Positions 46,678 to 59,690 of a DNA stretch of 64,000 bases are shown here, piece by piece. The notes under the pieces are model-generated. The model was not told where the DNA came from. It searched no databases and saw only the letters and a program-made list of their open reading frames with translations. A program made the translations under genes and the position numbers. Every line of letters starts with the position of its first letter. Position 1 is the first letter of the stretch. The stretch is from Marsupella aquatica (Eukaryota > Marchantiophyta), in assembly GCA_973895155.1 (NCBI GenBank), contig OZ316897.1:11842001-11906000 (forward strand), in the 5' to 3' direction.

Positions 46678-48109
46678 CAATCTTAGACTCCAGACACTTC
46701 TCCAAGTTAAAGTTGGCAGCATGTACCTTGTGGTTTCTTTGGCGATCTGGCTCTTGGGGTGACCCTACCAGCGAAGGTAAATTAATATGACCCTGTCCTC
46801 TTGCTGACAGCACGTTTGGATCCTTTCTTTGCTGGTCCTTGAAGAATGGGAAGAGTAGAAAAGACAATAAGTGGGAGGCTAAAAACCTTCAAACCTTGCA
46901 TGAATACTATTAATACAATTCATTCCTGTAGACTGTCGTATGTTGCTTGGAAGGCAGTCTCTTCAGGGAGACGATTTTGGACATACTGCAATACTTTAAC
47001 TCTTTTAACTCAGAGAGAGGGATGACGACAATTTTGCACTCGCGACAATTATGGAGTCCAGTTGTCTAGAAACTCACCCCAAAATTCCATGAATGAAATA
47101 TTTAATCATCTCTACACTGAATTAGTTACATAGTTGGAGCTGCAAGGGAGTCTTCTAGCCAGTTTAGCTGTTTGTAGACATAATATTTTCAGTAAAACTC
47201 CCCCTGTTTCTATGCACCTGTTTGAAGGGCAAAGTGTCCTCTTTTTCCATAGTCCACTTACTTTTCTCCTCATGAATAACCCTTAGCTTTTAAAGGGGAA
47301 GGTGTGGGTTCAATTGTCCCTAAACAAATTGAGCTACAAAGTTGGAGCTGAGCAGCACATTCCAATTATTTTAGCTTTTTGCAAACTAACATAATTTCTG
47401 TACATGCATGATAATTTGGTTGTTAGCTGCAAGTGATAAACCACCTATTTGTGAGTTTGCAGGCCAGAAACTTTACTTCCCGGAAAACTAGTGTGACTGT
47501 GTCCAGAGCCAAAACCAAGAGGTTTGAGACAGCCTAATAGGGCGTGTCAAAGCCTGCCCATAAAATGCTTTAATTTGCAACCAGTCGAACACAAAACCTT
47601 AGTTCCAGGATACCTATATTAAAGGTGCCTGGTAAGGATCAGGTGTCCAAAAAGTGGATGTGTATAGGGACAAGTTGTTGTTTAAGATTAATTAATTAAT
47701 TACAACCTTATTAATTACAACCATAGAACCTGCTTTGACAACCACTAATCTCACCGGACAGACTCAACCCAATCACAAAGGAAGGACCGAGGCAGCCGCC
47801 CGGCCCCTACTATTTCAACGGTCAGGATTCCCACCAGACATCGGGGGGCGCATCCAGCGATTGGGGTGAATGGAACTGAGCACCTTCGTGGGGCTGGCAG
47901 ACTGGGGGGCGGCCGCAACGAGCGACGCTTTGGATATGATGTCGCCACAGAAACGCATTGTGTGGGAGAATGCTCGATTCCCCACGCTGACCTCGGGCTA
48001 CAATCGTTCCAAAATGGAATTTCCAGCCCATCGATCAGGCGCAAATTGTTGGGAGGATCAAAAGGCACCCACCAATTCCTTTGTGAGGCACCTTTATTGT
48101 ACATGCATA

Positions 48110-48135
48110 ATTGATCGATCGAGCGATCGATCAAT
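48110..48135. repeat. Perfect inverted repeat, 12-bp arms with 2-bp spacer
   Basis: ATTGATCGATCG, AG, CGATCGATCAAT. It is followed by the self-complementary CAGCTGCAGCTG. Confidence 0.9.
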
Positions 48136-51100
48136 TCAGCTGCAGCTGCTAATTACTATCCTTCCCTTCTATGTAGTTCGATCTACCAAGTAGTCACCTG
48201 GGACTATCATTCTCGCTTGCTCGCGGTAGAGTAATGGATTCATTTCAATTTGCATGTTTCAACTAAACCGTAATTAAACTTATTGGAGCTTGAGGTTTTC
48301 AAGTTCTATGGATACTCATAAAGAATTGCGCCTGATTGATCGGGTGAGGATTGTCGTTTCTCTACTCGACGTATGATTACTTGGTGCACCTGACGCTTTC
48401 GAGACTTGTTGATACTGATACTAAAGGATCTCCTTGAGATAGACCACGATCGAACAAACTTTGGCGTACACTACTCGGCACGCAATCAAGTTTCCATACT
48501 CAATGTGTACAGAACTGTTGTTACACTTGGCTGCCAATTGAACCGATAGTAAGTGAGTCCTAATTCAGAGTATCTCAAATGAACAGGTGTAGCTTGGTAG
48601 AAAACAATCTTACTTTGCATTCATGATTTCAATCTGAACTTTTTGGAAATCTTTCACCGAAAACTGCAGTATACAGTGGTAGACCTGTACTTTAGTTTGA
48701 CTTCATGAAGTCATTTACAATGTCAATTAGAAAACCCCTCAGCGTTGCTAAGGTTTTCAATTCCATGCTTTCGAACAAATAATCAAATGGGCACATACTT
48801 GCGACTTAGAGCCTACGTACATACTTGTCAGTCCTGACATAGTTTGATTCGACATTTTTTGATTCATTTCAATTCATCAGCTGGCCAGTAAATGTTAGTA
48901 CTTAATCGGTACTTAATTAGACAGCTCGATGCAGCAGCTGCAGCTGCAGCCCAGTAAGTTAGAGCTCTGTCACGTACGTTACAAAGTCTCTCTCAATCGA
49001 AACATTTGATGTAAATGCGGGAAAGTTCCAAGGATCATTAGAACTACCCAAACTTACGGAAACAAGACGCGTTACGAGAATTTCTCACATTTTTCTGTCA
49101 GAATTGGGCAGTACGTACTCGATCTAAAGCTATGCAAAACTCGTCCACTGACTGACACTCCAGTAAACCGGTTGCAAGCTTGCCAGCATACCCCATTAGT
49201 TAACTAAGCAAGACAACTAACTCCTGGTTGTAATTTCTATCGTTTCACCTTTTCGGGGAAACATAGGCAGACTGTTACATTGCCCTGCCTGGCTAGAGTA
49301 GAGTAGAGTAGAGTAGTAGATTCTTAGACTCTTAGTCAAGTCGATGATACTGGTCCCGCAAGTACAGTTGCTCGTTGTACAGTTCAGTACGGTAATATAG
49401 CATTGTTCACTCCAACGAAGCGAAGCTGGCTTTTTGCCAATTATTGTACGTTGTGTCTCAATCTTCGCCGAACTAAGGGCCGCCTACTTATGGACAGTTG
49501 AGTAATCTATTCGCTTGATCAATCCAGAATCGGAAGTTGGAATGTCAGCGGAATTGCGTAATTGCGGCCAGTAAGATAGGAGAGGTGCGTATTCTATAGA
49601 TTAAACTTATTCAAGGTCTCCATTCACGTTGAAGCTCGACAATAAGTTAGTACTTTCTTGGTCAGCATGCTTTTAACCCAATAGGCCACGAGCCCAAGAC
49701 ATAAATTAAAGCCGCAAATTTTCCATGCACGCGGTTCTGTAGTCCCCGTACCGACCGACAATCATTGAGCGCAGAATCTCATACTACTTCGAAAATCTTG
49801 TTTGTAAGCTGCCTAGCAAACGCGGAGCCGTTGTCGACCGTATTCGAGCCAATCGATAAAAATAATGCTGTTGAGACATTCCGATGCAACTCCTGCTAGC
49901 TGGGTACAGATCTGAGTCCGCAATCGGGGACCCAAGATATCTACTCTCCCTCAGCCGATCTTGCAGGCGACAAGTGCATCGTGTGGTCTAGCTATGGTTT
50001 TCCAACCTAGCGATGGTTCTCCAGCCTAGGCTTTTGCAGGGGCTTTTTGACCAAAAGAGTCTTTGTCTCCAAAACTGCCCTGTGATAGTTTTTTACTGGT
50101 CGGGATCCAGTACATTGGCTGGTCCATCGTTCGGAATCCTAGGTTTCCACAAACCAGAAATATATATCTAGATTTCTGTCCAGACGAAATTTGACTACAT
50201 CTAGGGATCCTAGCTACTAGGACCCAATCACTACATTCGGCTCTTCTTCTCAATCAAGGACGCCCAATCACTACATTCGGCTCTTCTTATAGTAGACAGC
50301 GACAAATTTGAGTTGGGTCCACATTCAAGCAAGCAACATCTGTGAACGAATCATGAGCAAACTTCCTAGTACTTAGGTCATATTTGAGCAGTCAACATGC
50401 ATACTGGCTTCCGTGATCATATCACTCAGGTCAAATGTAATCAATGCGAAAATGATGTGTGTCACTAACGTGGGGTTCACTGACGGAACCTACAATAGAT
50501 TTGATTTCTGAAGGACTGTCTTGGTGCTACTTTTGAAGTGTTGATGGACGTGATCTCAGAGTAGTTGCGAATAAATCGTGGAAGACACACCTCACCTGCA
50601 GGGAAGGTCTGTGCTAGCAGAAGTAGGCAAGTTCAAAGGAACTGTATCACATTGAAGTTTCAATTCCGATCTTTCGTGATTGGATAATGATTAATGGCAT
50701 GAGACAGTCAAGGAACCTATTTTGACCGTCGCAAATTCCCAAAATCTGTGGCTGTGACTGTATGTTCACCAAATTTTGTAACGTGGGTCGGTTCTAAATA
50801 GATTGTATTGTTGAACTCTTCTCGTTTTCTCCTGTCCTCTCTCAATCGTGTCAAGTATTAGGCCCGGCCCCCAACCAATTTCTATGGAAAGTCAATCCCC
50901 AAATGCACTGCGGGACAGTACGTTGTATCTCATGAGGCCGGTTGATGTACTGCCTAGGTAGCTTTCCATTGTCTTTGGTTTATATGATTGATCCCTCATG
51001 TACATCTCTAAAGCAATTGGTACTGTAGAATGGCTAGAAGGCATCCCGTCATATCTGGAGGATCTTGTGACCAGCAGGACCCAGCTACCACACTCGAGAT

Positions 51101-54100
51101 GCGATCGATCATTTGAGTTCAGTTATTTTGCAACAGTTCTCTTTGCTAGTACGAAGAAATATCTTTGTACACGGCTTTGACAAATAGATTCGTATGGAAG
51201 TCCAATGTTTAGGCTTTGGGCTCTTGCAAAGTTTTGTGCTAACTGCTCAGTTTATAGACCACAGTTCAAGGAGGGTTGGATTCTGTACATTATAGCCCGA
51301 GAACGCCAAAACCTAATATCCAATGCGACCTACTAGAGTGGCAAGGCGTAACTAACCCCAAATGCATACCTGGCTTGGATCGGAGATCGCGCCGGACATG
51401 TGTAGAAGTCCTTGTTGTCAAGAAGATCTGCAGGTACACAAGTATGTGCGGCTTTGGCGTGTGGGAATTCGAGCTTGTCGATAGACGAACCCCATGGATT
51501 AGTGGAGAACACATCACCAGTCAACGATAGATTAATTTAGTCCGACTCCCTTCAGGAGTGGATCTCAATCATTGTGATCGATCTGCAACAGCTTACTGTT
51601 GTCCCTGGCTCCCTGCGGCACTCACTTGTATGCGGACGACTATGGCGTTGCACGGACGGAGAATGTGTCGAGCACGGAATCAAACGTAGCGTTCGACTCC
51701 GACGGCTGACGCGAGCCCGTGCCTATGAGTGGTCCGCAGAGACATCAGTTACGGTACCGTATTGACGTGTTGAGGTATTGTACCCTTTGGTGTGGGACGC
51801 CATTCGAGCAGGACAATCTCTCCCCTGCTGGTAATCACACATCAAAATGTGGCTGCATTCATTGATTGAAAGAAAAAAACTAAGATTATCACGGATTATC
51901 ACGGACTATCACGTGCAAGGGTGCCGTACATAGTACATACAATCTCAAGGCAGCCTGATTGAACGCGCTTTAAAAGGTTCAAGCTTCGTACTCCTGATCT
52001 CAGTAAGTTCATTAATTAGGGACGACATCTGAGATTTCCCTTGTGCCCTCCACGGTGCAGGGAAGATCGACATCACCCTGGAGCCCCTGTCGTGCACAAT
52101 CTGTGAATTCTGCACCGCTTGGGGAATGCAGCTTGCGCAGGAGCTGTGGACCATCATTTATGTGGAACCTACAGTAGAAATTCAGTAGAAGGTTTCCAGT
52201 TTTCAGATCTTTCCGAGCCTGCTGCACAGTAAGCAGTTTATTCCCATTCCCTCGAGCTGGACAGTGACATTCAGTTCTGTCCCCTGAAAAGCCCCTGAAA
52301 CTCGTGCAGATTGACAAGAAACATTCTTCTGCTGTGATCCTTAGCAGAAGTCCTAAAAATCGATCAACGCAAATTACCCCACATGGCCAGGCTCCTGTCT
52401 GTACAGAAACTGTGCGAATTGTCAGCTGATCGATCTCCACCTCGTTGTGGGCACCTAGACGACGTCAGTTCCTCTGTAGCAAGACTCTCTTCCTGCACAC
52501 TGCTGTCGAGCATCATCATCTTTGCAGGTAGAGGTCATATGCCAGAGGTGACGCCATATTCTAGCCAACCATCGGTAGACGGAGATGAAATCAGGGATGT
52601 AGCCTCAATTGAAGGGTGGCCTGGGAGACGAGAAGAGCTGGGAAACTTTATACCTTCTTTTCATTTAAATGGGTGCCACTACCGAGAATTATACTTTATC
52701 TATGTACAGAAACGATCTAGCTAGCAAGACGCAGTTTATATACGCAGGAAAGAAAGGCACTAATTGGGTTTCCCGCTCGCAACACAAAAGGTAAACGAGC
52801 CAATGTCAGTTGAACAACTGCTCATAGAACTAGTTTGCGACAGGCAACCCTCCAGGCAAGACTTCATGTCGTTAAAGGTTTTTATCATGGCACGAGCCCA
52901 CTATTTCAAATAAAAATGTAAGCCATCACACTAGTATTCTTTTTCCAATTGGAGGGTAGATGGGCTGATCTCAGGCTTGATGTCATCTTGACTCTTAGAA
53001 CGAGACGTAGAGTACCAAATTTAGAGGCCTGCAGACCCGGCCAAACTATATAAGACATCGTTCTGAAGATCTTGTACAAATTTGACAAATTGTTATTTAT
53101 GAGGGTCATCCCGCACCAACTAACGAGACAAATAATTGGAACTGACTAACAGTTTTGGTATGCCTTAAAGTCAATTCAATATAGATCTGATTGTGATCAG
53201 GGATCTTCCATTTGCCTGGTCCATATGTTACATTCTGTGGTACAAGAAAAATTGTCTCTTGATCGCTGCATTGGATCCCCCAAAAAAGCTTACATTCATC
53301 TATTGATCCCCTTTGCAACCTCCCCAGAGACCTATGGGCCAAATCCAAGAACTGCCGCCAAATTCAAGAACTCTTTGAATCTGCAACTTGCTTCTGTATC
53401 TAGAATTGTTTATGTACATGCTCCTGCGACTACCACAAAGGAATGTTTTAGAAGTGCCACGGTTTCGCGGTTGCTTACAGAATAAGTCTTGGAAAATATT
53501 CATTGTCCACTTACATTGAAGAAAGTGCCGGAGAGCCTACCCACGATTAGATTCTGATGTGCACGAGAAGCTAACCTATCGGTAGTCTGTGCGGTAGTTT
53601 GCCGGTAGCCTCAAGTACCAATTTGGCACTCTGTGAGATGAACTGACAGGGCCCATACTTGACTTCAAAATCTTGATGATCAATCGTGAGCGACCCTTTT
53701 TAGTTTGCACTTATTGTAGACTAGTTCAGTGCAATTGTGGTTGAGCAAGCATATCTTAAGCAACTTGACGAGTATGGGATTGTTTTGAGCAAGAGATAAA
53801 AAGGTGCAAGTCTGACGTTTCTGCACTGCAATACCTCAATGTTGAAGATATGGATTGATAAGTATCGTCTTATGCTGTGGGATCTGCTCCAAACTAAGTG
53901 CTCTATAAGATAACTGCATGCTTCTTATGCCCTACAAGTCGAGTATCTCGGCCGAGTACTATAGACAGCCATCAGTCTCAGAATGGGAACACTTTGGTGC
54001 TATTCCATTCATTCGATATTCACCTGGACTGTCGTACTTCAACCCTGCATCGATCGTTCACGCTCTTGTGCTTTCGATGGACAATCAGAAAGAATAGAAC

Positions 54101-54867
54101 GTCCCAGCAAGAACTCTGCAAACAAGCAAGGAATCCCTCTGTTAATTGCAGGTTTCGACGAAAACAACACTCATTAAGATGTAAATGTCACACCGTTTAA
54201 GAAGGCAGAGGTTAGAAACAAGCCAGGATCTCCTACAGCGAAGTTCTTAATGCATGAGTGGGTAAGACCACAACACTAGTTTCTACAGAGTTCGGATCAG
54301 TTTGCATACAGTCCATCGTCGTGATGTCAGTGAAACAAATTACTAACTGGCAATGACGTATGATAACCTTTTGGTGCTTCCAGGTAGATCCAAGGCGCAA
54401 GGACTGTGCTGTACCCAAATACTCACAAACTTTAGTGCCTGTTGGAGCGCATGAACTCATATCCACTGGAAACGTGTTTGAGTTGGGGAAATAAGCGAAC
54501 AGCCACTTTATAGAAGTTCCCAGGCCACTTTAGGAAACTGGAATTCCAGTCATCATTCTAGCTAGGTTTAATCCAGGCAAAACCCATTTTGTAGCTATTT
54601 GACCTGCTCCTTATGTGCTTAGCTGCACACACCATACAGCAAGCAATGATGTGCCAGATAGTGTGGACAATATGAACATCGACCGTGTTTTATAACCAAG
54701 CATTGCTACTGCTTTCGAATTCATGCGTTCTTGAAGAAGCACTAGAGTTTCAAGAGGACTACACAGTACAGGACGCATTAGATAAGAACTGCAACAATGA
54801 CTTCAACTTCTTGCATTTCCTTTAAACCCGTAGTGCTACGGAAATGGGCATATATACTGTGAGGTCC

Positions 54868-55180
54868 AGTTCCTTACACACGTATGAGGAGACCCCCCAC
54901 CGTCTCGGAGACAAGAGTTAACCCAAAGAGTGGTCAAACAAATTCCGAAGCTGTCTTACTCGGCCGCACCATTCCTTACCTATTCGTTGGAACATTCATT
55001 CAGAGCAGAGTACCACAATAGTACCACACTTGAAAAGTGTCTCCTAGGGAAACTGGGCATGAGTTCCCTACACACGTAAAGGAGCACATCTTCCACCGTC
55101 TCGGAGGCACAAGTTAACCCCAATTCAAACAAATTCCGAAGCTGGCTTACTCGGTCGCACCACTCCTTCCTATTCATCTA
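54868..55180. repeat. Diverged two-copy duplication, ~200-bp period
   Basis: Shared blocks are CCTACACACGTA, CACCGTCTCGGAG, AGTTAACCC, CAAACAAATTCCGAAGCT and TTACTCGGYCGCACCA. On the minus strand the lower-numbered copy has a stop where the other stays open (KEWCDRVSQLRNLFELGL), but no domain is evident. Confidence 0.75.
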
Positions 55181-55643
55181 GATTACGATTCGTCCTAGTC
55201 ACGTACCATTCCAAGATAACAAAATAGTGATTCTTTCGTGTTATAAAAGGGTTCGGCACGTCCATTTAAACTCTCTTCGGGAAGAAGACAATTCCACCCA
55301 TTGGACACATCTCATAAACCCATCAATGCGCAATTGACATCGCTAGCAGAAGTTAGAACAGATGCTGTGCAGTATCTTGAGCTTATCGTCAGTACTGTGA
55401 TGAAATCAAACCAAAGATGCTCAAATCTTGGGTATATCCATGCCAACTAAATATGCGAATGTTGACAATGTCAAGCATCAGTCAGGCTTCATATAATGCT
55501 GGCATATGAATAAGTATAGAATGCCCAGATCTTGAAATTAAAATTGAAATTGAGTCTGTGGAGACAAATCCTATCATAGGAATGCAGACAGGGCGTCGTT
55601 TTGGGTCAAGCCCGGATTCGAAAATATTATATCTAAAATAGTG

Positions 55644-56938
55644 TCACTTGAAAAGAAGTCCTAAAATCCAAGACGCAAGAGACCCTAGAGCCCAGAATGC
55701 GACGACGAGGACTATAAGTCCTGCTATGATTGTCAATACTGGAGGACCATTGTTTTCCTCTGAGCTCTGTGTTTTCTTCTCATCCAAAATTTCCTGACCC
55801 TGATCAGAATTTGAAAGTTGCACGACCCAGCGCTTGCGATATGCTCTCCTCAAACCTGCACAATTTTCACAATTTTCTCAGGATAAAATTACAACAGTAA
55901 AACTTTGACTGTCCTGCAGGGAACTCTAAGCTCTGAATCAAAATGTGCTCAGCATGAAACGATGAGGATGGATGAAAATTCTACAATCGTGCAGAATCAG
56001 AGATCCACTTCGATGGTGTCAGCAAATGGGGCCAATAATCCGGAGTCTGAAGGCAAAAACACTACTTATTGAGGAGACCGACTGTGAGGGACCCTTCCTT
56101 GCTGGAAAAACAGTGCACGGTGAGGAAGATGAGTTCGGTGGTTCGTGTGGATAACCTTTTGAACAGAAGTACACCACCAATAGGACACTGATAAGAAGCC
56201 AAGAAAATTCTGATCGATTCCAAATTCTTGAATTACGATTCCTAAAAGATTGTAGAAAATACCAGACAACTGTCTGGAGTTGGAGTTTTGCTTTTCCCTT
56301 GAGACTGCAGGAAATTGTAAGGCATTTTCATGACTCTGAGAGGGGTTTATTGAAATGAGAATCCGAGTCCCTCACTTACTAACCCATTGTCCATACGGAA
56401 TTATAACAACAGTGAATCCCATAAAACTTCTTTACAAAATGCTGTTCTGCAGAATGCAAAGCAAAACAAATGTACCACGGGAGAAGCAGAGTGCGTCATG
56501 CAGAAAGGCGCCATGCAGACGGAACTCATCTGGCTGAGCAACAACCACTTCGATTCAAGAATCCCAAGACCCAAAAGGTGCCTGCAAGAATCCAAGCAGC
56601 CCAGGAAGGAAGGAGAAAGGACTGAAGCAGAAAGCAAAGTAACCTTGAACAGAGAACAAGTCTGCACGGTCTTGGGTCCTGGCACCAACGCCAGCGCTTG
56701 TTACGGCATCACGAGAGCCAGTTGGAGCACCCCATTCCCTCCTCAGCCACAACCGACCACCACCAACAGAGACGGTGACCGACCGTCCCTCTCCCCGAGC
56801 AGCAGCCCAGTCCTTCTCACTACCAGTACGTGAGCAGCGAGCGGACACTCCTCCAATTCCACAGAGTAAAGTGGTAGCAAGAGCAGGAGCAGCAGCAGCA
56901 GGGACTGTAGGTGCCGCACAGAGCGCTTCTAAAGGCAT
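55644..56938 (-). CDS. Probable plastid-targeted single-span membrane protein, three exons, unrecognised
   Basis: My model has exons 56644-56938, 56066-56155 and 55644-55855 (minus). Junctions GTTACT/AAAAG and GTAGTG/TGCAG are both phase 1, giving an uninterrupted 198-residue protein. The N-terminus (MPLEALCAAPTVPAAAAPAL, then Ser/Arg/Gly-rich) looks like a chloroplast transit peptide. The middle is Ser/Pro-rich (YPHEPPNSSSSPCTVFPARK). The last exon has a basic segment (LRRAYRKRWVVQL), an acidic linker and one hydrophobic span (VLTIIAGLIVLVVAFWALGS...ILGLLF) near the C-terminus. I do not recognise the family. The phase agreement and composition make a real gene likely. The exon 2 donor is the weakest point, and an extra small exon cannot be excluded. 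The 5' end has a GC-rich leader upstream of 56938. Confidence 0.6.
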
Positions 56939-57313
56939 TGTGACGAGAGGAGCCAGCCTGGGTGCGTCACTGCGTCCCCTGCCTGCTCAGGCGATTCACA
57001 ATCAAGCCAATCTGTCGCCCAGCTTCGGGCCTCACCCACGCAGCTGCAAGATTGATGGAGAGCCCAGTAACTAGTGCACGAGTGTCTCAATCACGCCCTC
57101 TCTCTCGCATTCACCTCGCACGAGCCAGAGCACGAACCAAGCATGGAAGTCCGTGTAGTAGTCGAGCACGAGACAGAGAACGAGCCAAGGATGGAGGTCC
57201 GTGTACTGGAGTACTGTAGTACTGGAGGAGGACAATATCTCAGATTCTCAGCAGAGCATCTCATGATGAGGTTTCTTTTGCAACGCCATATCCACAGTCA
57301 TGAGTACCTATTA

Positions 57314-58016
57314 ATTAACTGACTTTTAACATAACTTCAGATTTATTTAAATCTAATTAGCCGTAGATGAAGCCCAGATGGACCTTCAGATTTGTCAGAA
57401 TGCTTCCATGAATATATGCAACCAGGATGGACCTGGATGCTTAATCAAATTTAACTCCAGTAATGCTTTTGCAACGCCATATCCACAGTCAATTCAGCAC
57501 AAAAAGCAATCTCGAGGCTCATAAAGAGCCTCCCATACCGGACTGCCCACATTCCCTGCCCGCTGCTCGTGTTTGTCGCGAATGGTGACACTGTTTTTCT
57601 AAGTGTCACTAGCGTTTGAATGAACCCCACTTTTGGGTGGGGTGATTGTTAACATGATCATGGCTTGCCAAGATTTGACCCCAGACCTGTCGCTTCCCAC
57701 CCAGACGCTCTACCATCGAGTCCCTAACCCAGTGATGACCAACGCTATACGCATACAGTATTTACCCTAATAAGATCGTCGGTTATAGCGGGCAGCAGGG
57801 GCATACGCGCTGGCTAATCATTGCTAAGTAGCATTGATTAGCCTCGATATTGCTTTTCGCCCATAATTAACTGATGTTTAACATAACTTCAGATTTATTT
57901 AAATCTAATGAGCCAAAGATGAAGCCCAGATGTACCTTCAGGTTTGTCAGAATGATTCCATGAATGTATGCAACCCGGATGGACCTGGATGTTTAATCAA
58001 ATTTAACTCCAGTAAT
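57314..58016. repeat. 150-bp direct repeat in two copies separated by ~400 bp
   Basis: Copies at 57314-57470 and 57864-58016 share TTTAACATAACTTCAGATTT, ATTTAAATCTAAT, GATGAAGCCCAGATG, GGATGGACCTGGATG and AATCAAATTTAACTCCAGTA. A GCAACGCCATATCCACAGTCA segment also occurs twice on the left side (near 57280 and 57470). Confidence 0.85.
57665..57730 (-). mobile_element. tRNA-like segment, possible SINE head
   Basis: On the minus strand GGACTCGATGGTAGAGCG (57706-57723) resembles an internal A box. GGGGTCAAATCTTGG (57668-57682), at about tRNA spacing, resembles a B box. Acceptor-like ends TGGGTTA/CAAGCCA pair at five of seven positions, but the anticodon stem does not pair, so it is not a working tRNA. 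It is best read as a tRNA pseudogene or tRNA-derived SINE. No clear tail was found. Confidence 0.4.
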
Positions 58017-59690
58017 GCTGTTTACTGTTCCTCACTCAAATATATTAACTCCTGTAATGCTGTTTACTGTTCTCACTCAAATATGACCTGTAAGTGGGTG
58101 GACACCTGCTACAGGCTGTATTCTATCCATTCCAGCCGGTAAGTTTCATGTACCAAAAGTAGCCATGTGCACTTCTTGATCAGGCTTCAGTTTCTTTATG
58201 TCACTAATTTATCCATCGTGGCTTCTGGAAGGACTGATGTAGTATTCACGGAGACGAGTCCCTGCTAAAGCATTTAATATGCCTCGATTCTCCCCCACAA
58301 AGCTACCGCCGTTTTCCCATCCAGCCAGGCATTCCCCCTCGTCACTTTTCAGGCAGGTAAACACTGCCCCTGCCCATTTGCCTGCCCCTGCCCCTGCCCA
58401 TTTGCCCGTGAGTAACTGTTTTTTACCTTTACATTCAGTTTTCACTCAATTTTGAAGCACCGTCTCGGGCTTAACCTGATTTGCAAGTCTGTGAAAGTCT
58501 GTGAAAGGAGACAACTATCGGGATTGGGTTTTTTCTTCTTCTGTTTTTTCTGAAGTGGACGATGAACCGAGGGGATGAATCTCGAGTCCTTCATGGACTT
58601 TACACACTGAAAAAGTAAAGTAGCCCAGAAAAGACAATAGAGGATACACAACGTAGCCCCAGAAAGATCTACAAGGCAGCCCAGAAAAACAACAGAATTC
58701 TTTAAAAAAAACTTAGACAGATTTCTATTCACGTTATGACATCACCGGTAAATCTAATTTTCAAATTACTTATTAAATTCTTAACGAATGGTGACAATCC
58801 TGAGCTCATTAGGAGCGTCTCTCCAAGATCTTTCCGATGCTATATTATATGTGACTTTTCATTGTGATTTGACTCAGAAATTTGAAATCGAAATTTGCAG
58901 CCGGGAAAAAGGTCGCGAAAATCTGAAAATTTCGATTCATTGTAACTCATTCAAATCTAAACTAAAATCTTCGATGTTGGATTCTTTTGAAGCGGATTGA
59001 CAAGATCTTTCTAATGTATCATAGCACTCCCAAATTCTGTTGTGGATTGACATATTGACTCATTAAATTCTTGCTGCAGAGAAAAGTTGATGGAAACTGT
59101 CAGCTGCATGGAGCAACTGTGAAAAAACGAATTCAAAGACTGAACAGTCTAATTAAGCAGAAGCAAAACCTACGATGCTATCGTTTCTCAATAAATTCAT
59201 GGCCCGATTACTTACAAGTAACCATGGACGTCTGTCTGTGTTCAGTGTGTCTGGAATTCCTGAATGAAAATTGCTCAAAGCAACTCGGGTAAGAATGGAC
59301 GTCTGCAATTTTCCTTTTGTTTGTTGCTTCCAGGCCAAAAGATGGCCATTTCTCGAGTCGGGCCAAATTGCTATGTGGATGTAAGAAAATAATGAAAATT
59401 GCTCTAGAGGCAAAAAAGTTAAGAATGGACATCTGTCGGCGAGTCTCATGTTACGCTGTTGCTTAGAAGTCCAGTGCACTGGCTTTTAAAAGCGAGCTTG
59501 TAGGTTAAAAGATCTTCCCGTTCTAAGCAAATTAAATGTTGGGTTATAAGTAAGGCTAAGTGCATGGCTGAACATATACACTGGTTAAAGTCCAGAACCC
59601 CAAATTTTATAAAAAGTCTCGGCATGACAGTACTTCATAAAAACTTCACTCCATTGGATTGTATTCTTCAAAATGGAAGAACATTTCTAT

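Larger units (their letters stand above)
46678..55640. other. Gene-poor intergenic DNA
   Basis: No recognisable gene. Minor features are a segment at about 47.2 kb related to the 16.0-kb tandem repeat, inverted repeat ATTGATCGATCG at 48110-48135, (GAGTA)n near 49297, a 40-bp tandem duplication at about 50222-50290, ATTATCACGG repeats near 51888, and a diverged duplication of about 200 bp at 54868-55180. Confidence 0.45.
56939..58243. other. Region between plastid-protein gene and MULE: direct repeats and tRNA-like segment
   Basis: It opens with the leader of the minus-strand gene and a ~60-bp imperfect duplication (ATGGARGTCCGTGTA twice) near 57143-57213. The main feature is the 150-bp direct repeat at 57314-57470 and 57864-58016, which brackets a tRNA-like segment. 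Confidence 0.55.

Noticed and set aside
47751-48193. Overlapping open frames on both strands in a GC-richer patch
   Set aside because: Frames open in several registers at once indicate composition, not coding.
52012-52440. 142-residue minus-strand frame
   Set aside because: It has no domain and random-looking composition, overlaps an equally open plus-strand frame, and shows no splice or promoter evidence.
57665-57730. Functional tRNA (anticodon loop reading GGG)
   Set aside because: The anticodon stem does not pair and the acceptor has two mismatches in seven, so at best a tRNA-derived sequence.
58209-58445. 78-residue Gly-rich minus-strand frame
   Set aside because: It lies on the MULE terminal inverted repeat. 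The repeats come from CCTGCCC tracts, not from coding sequence.
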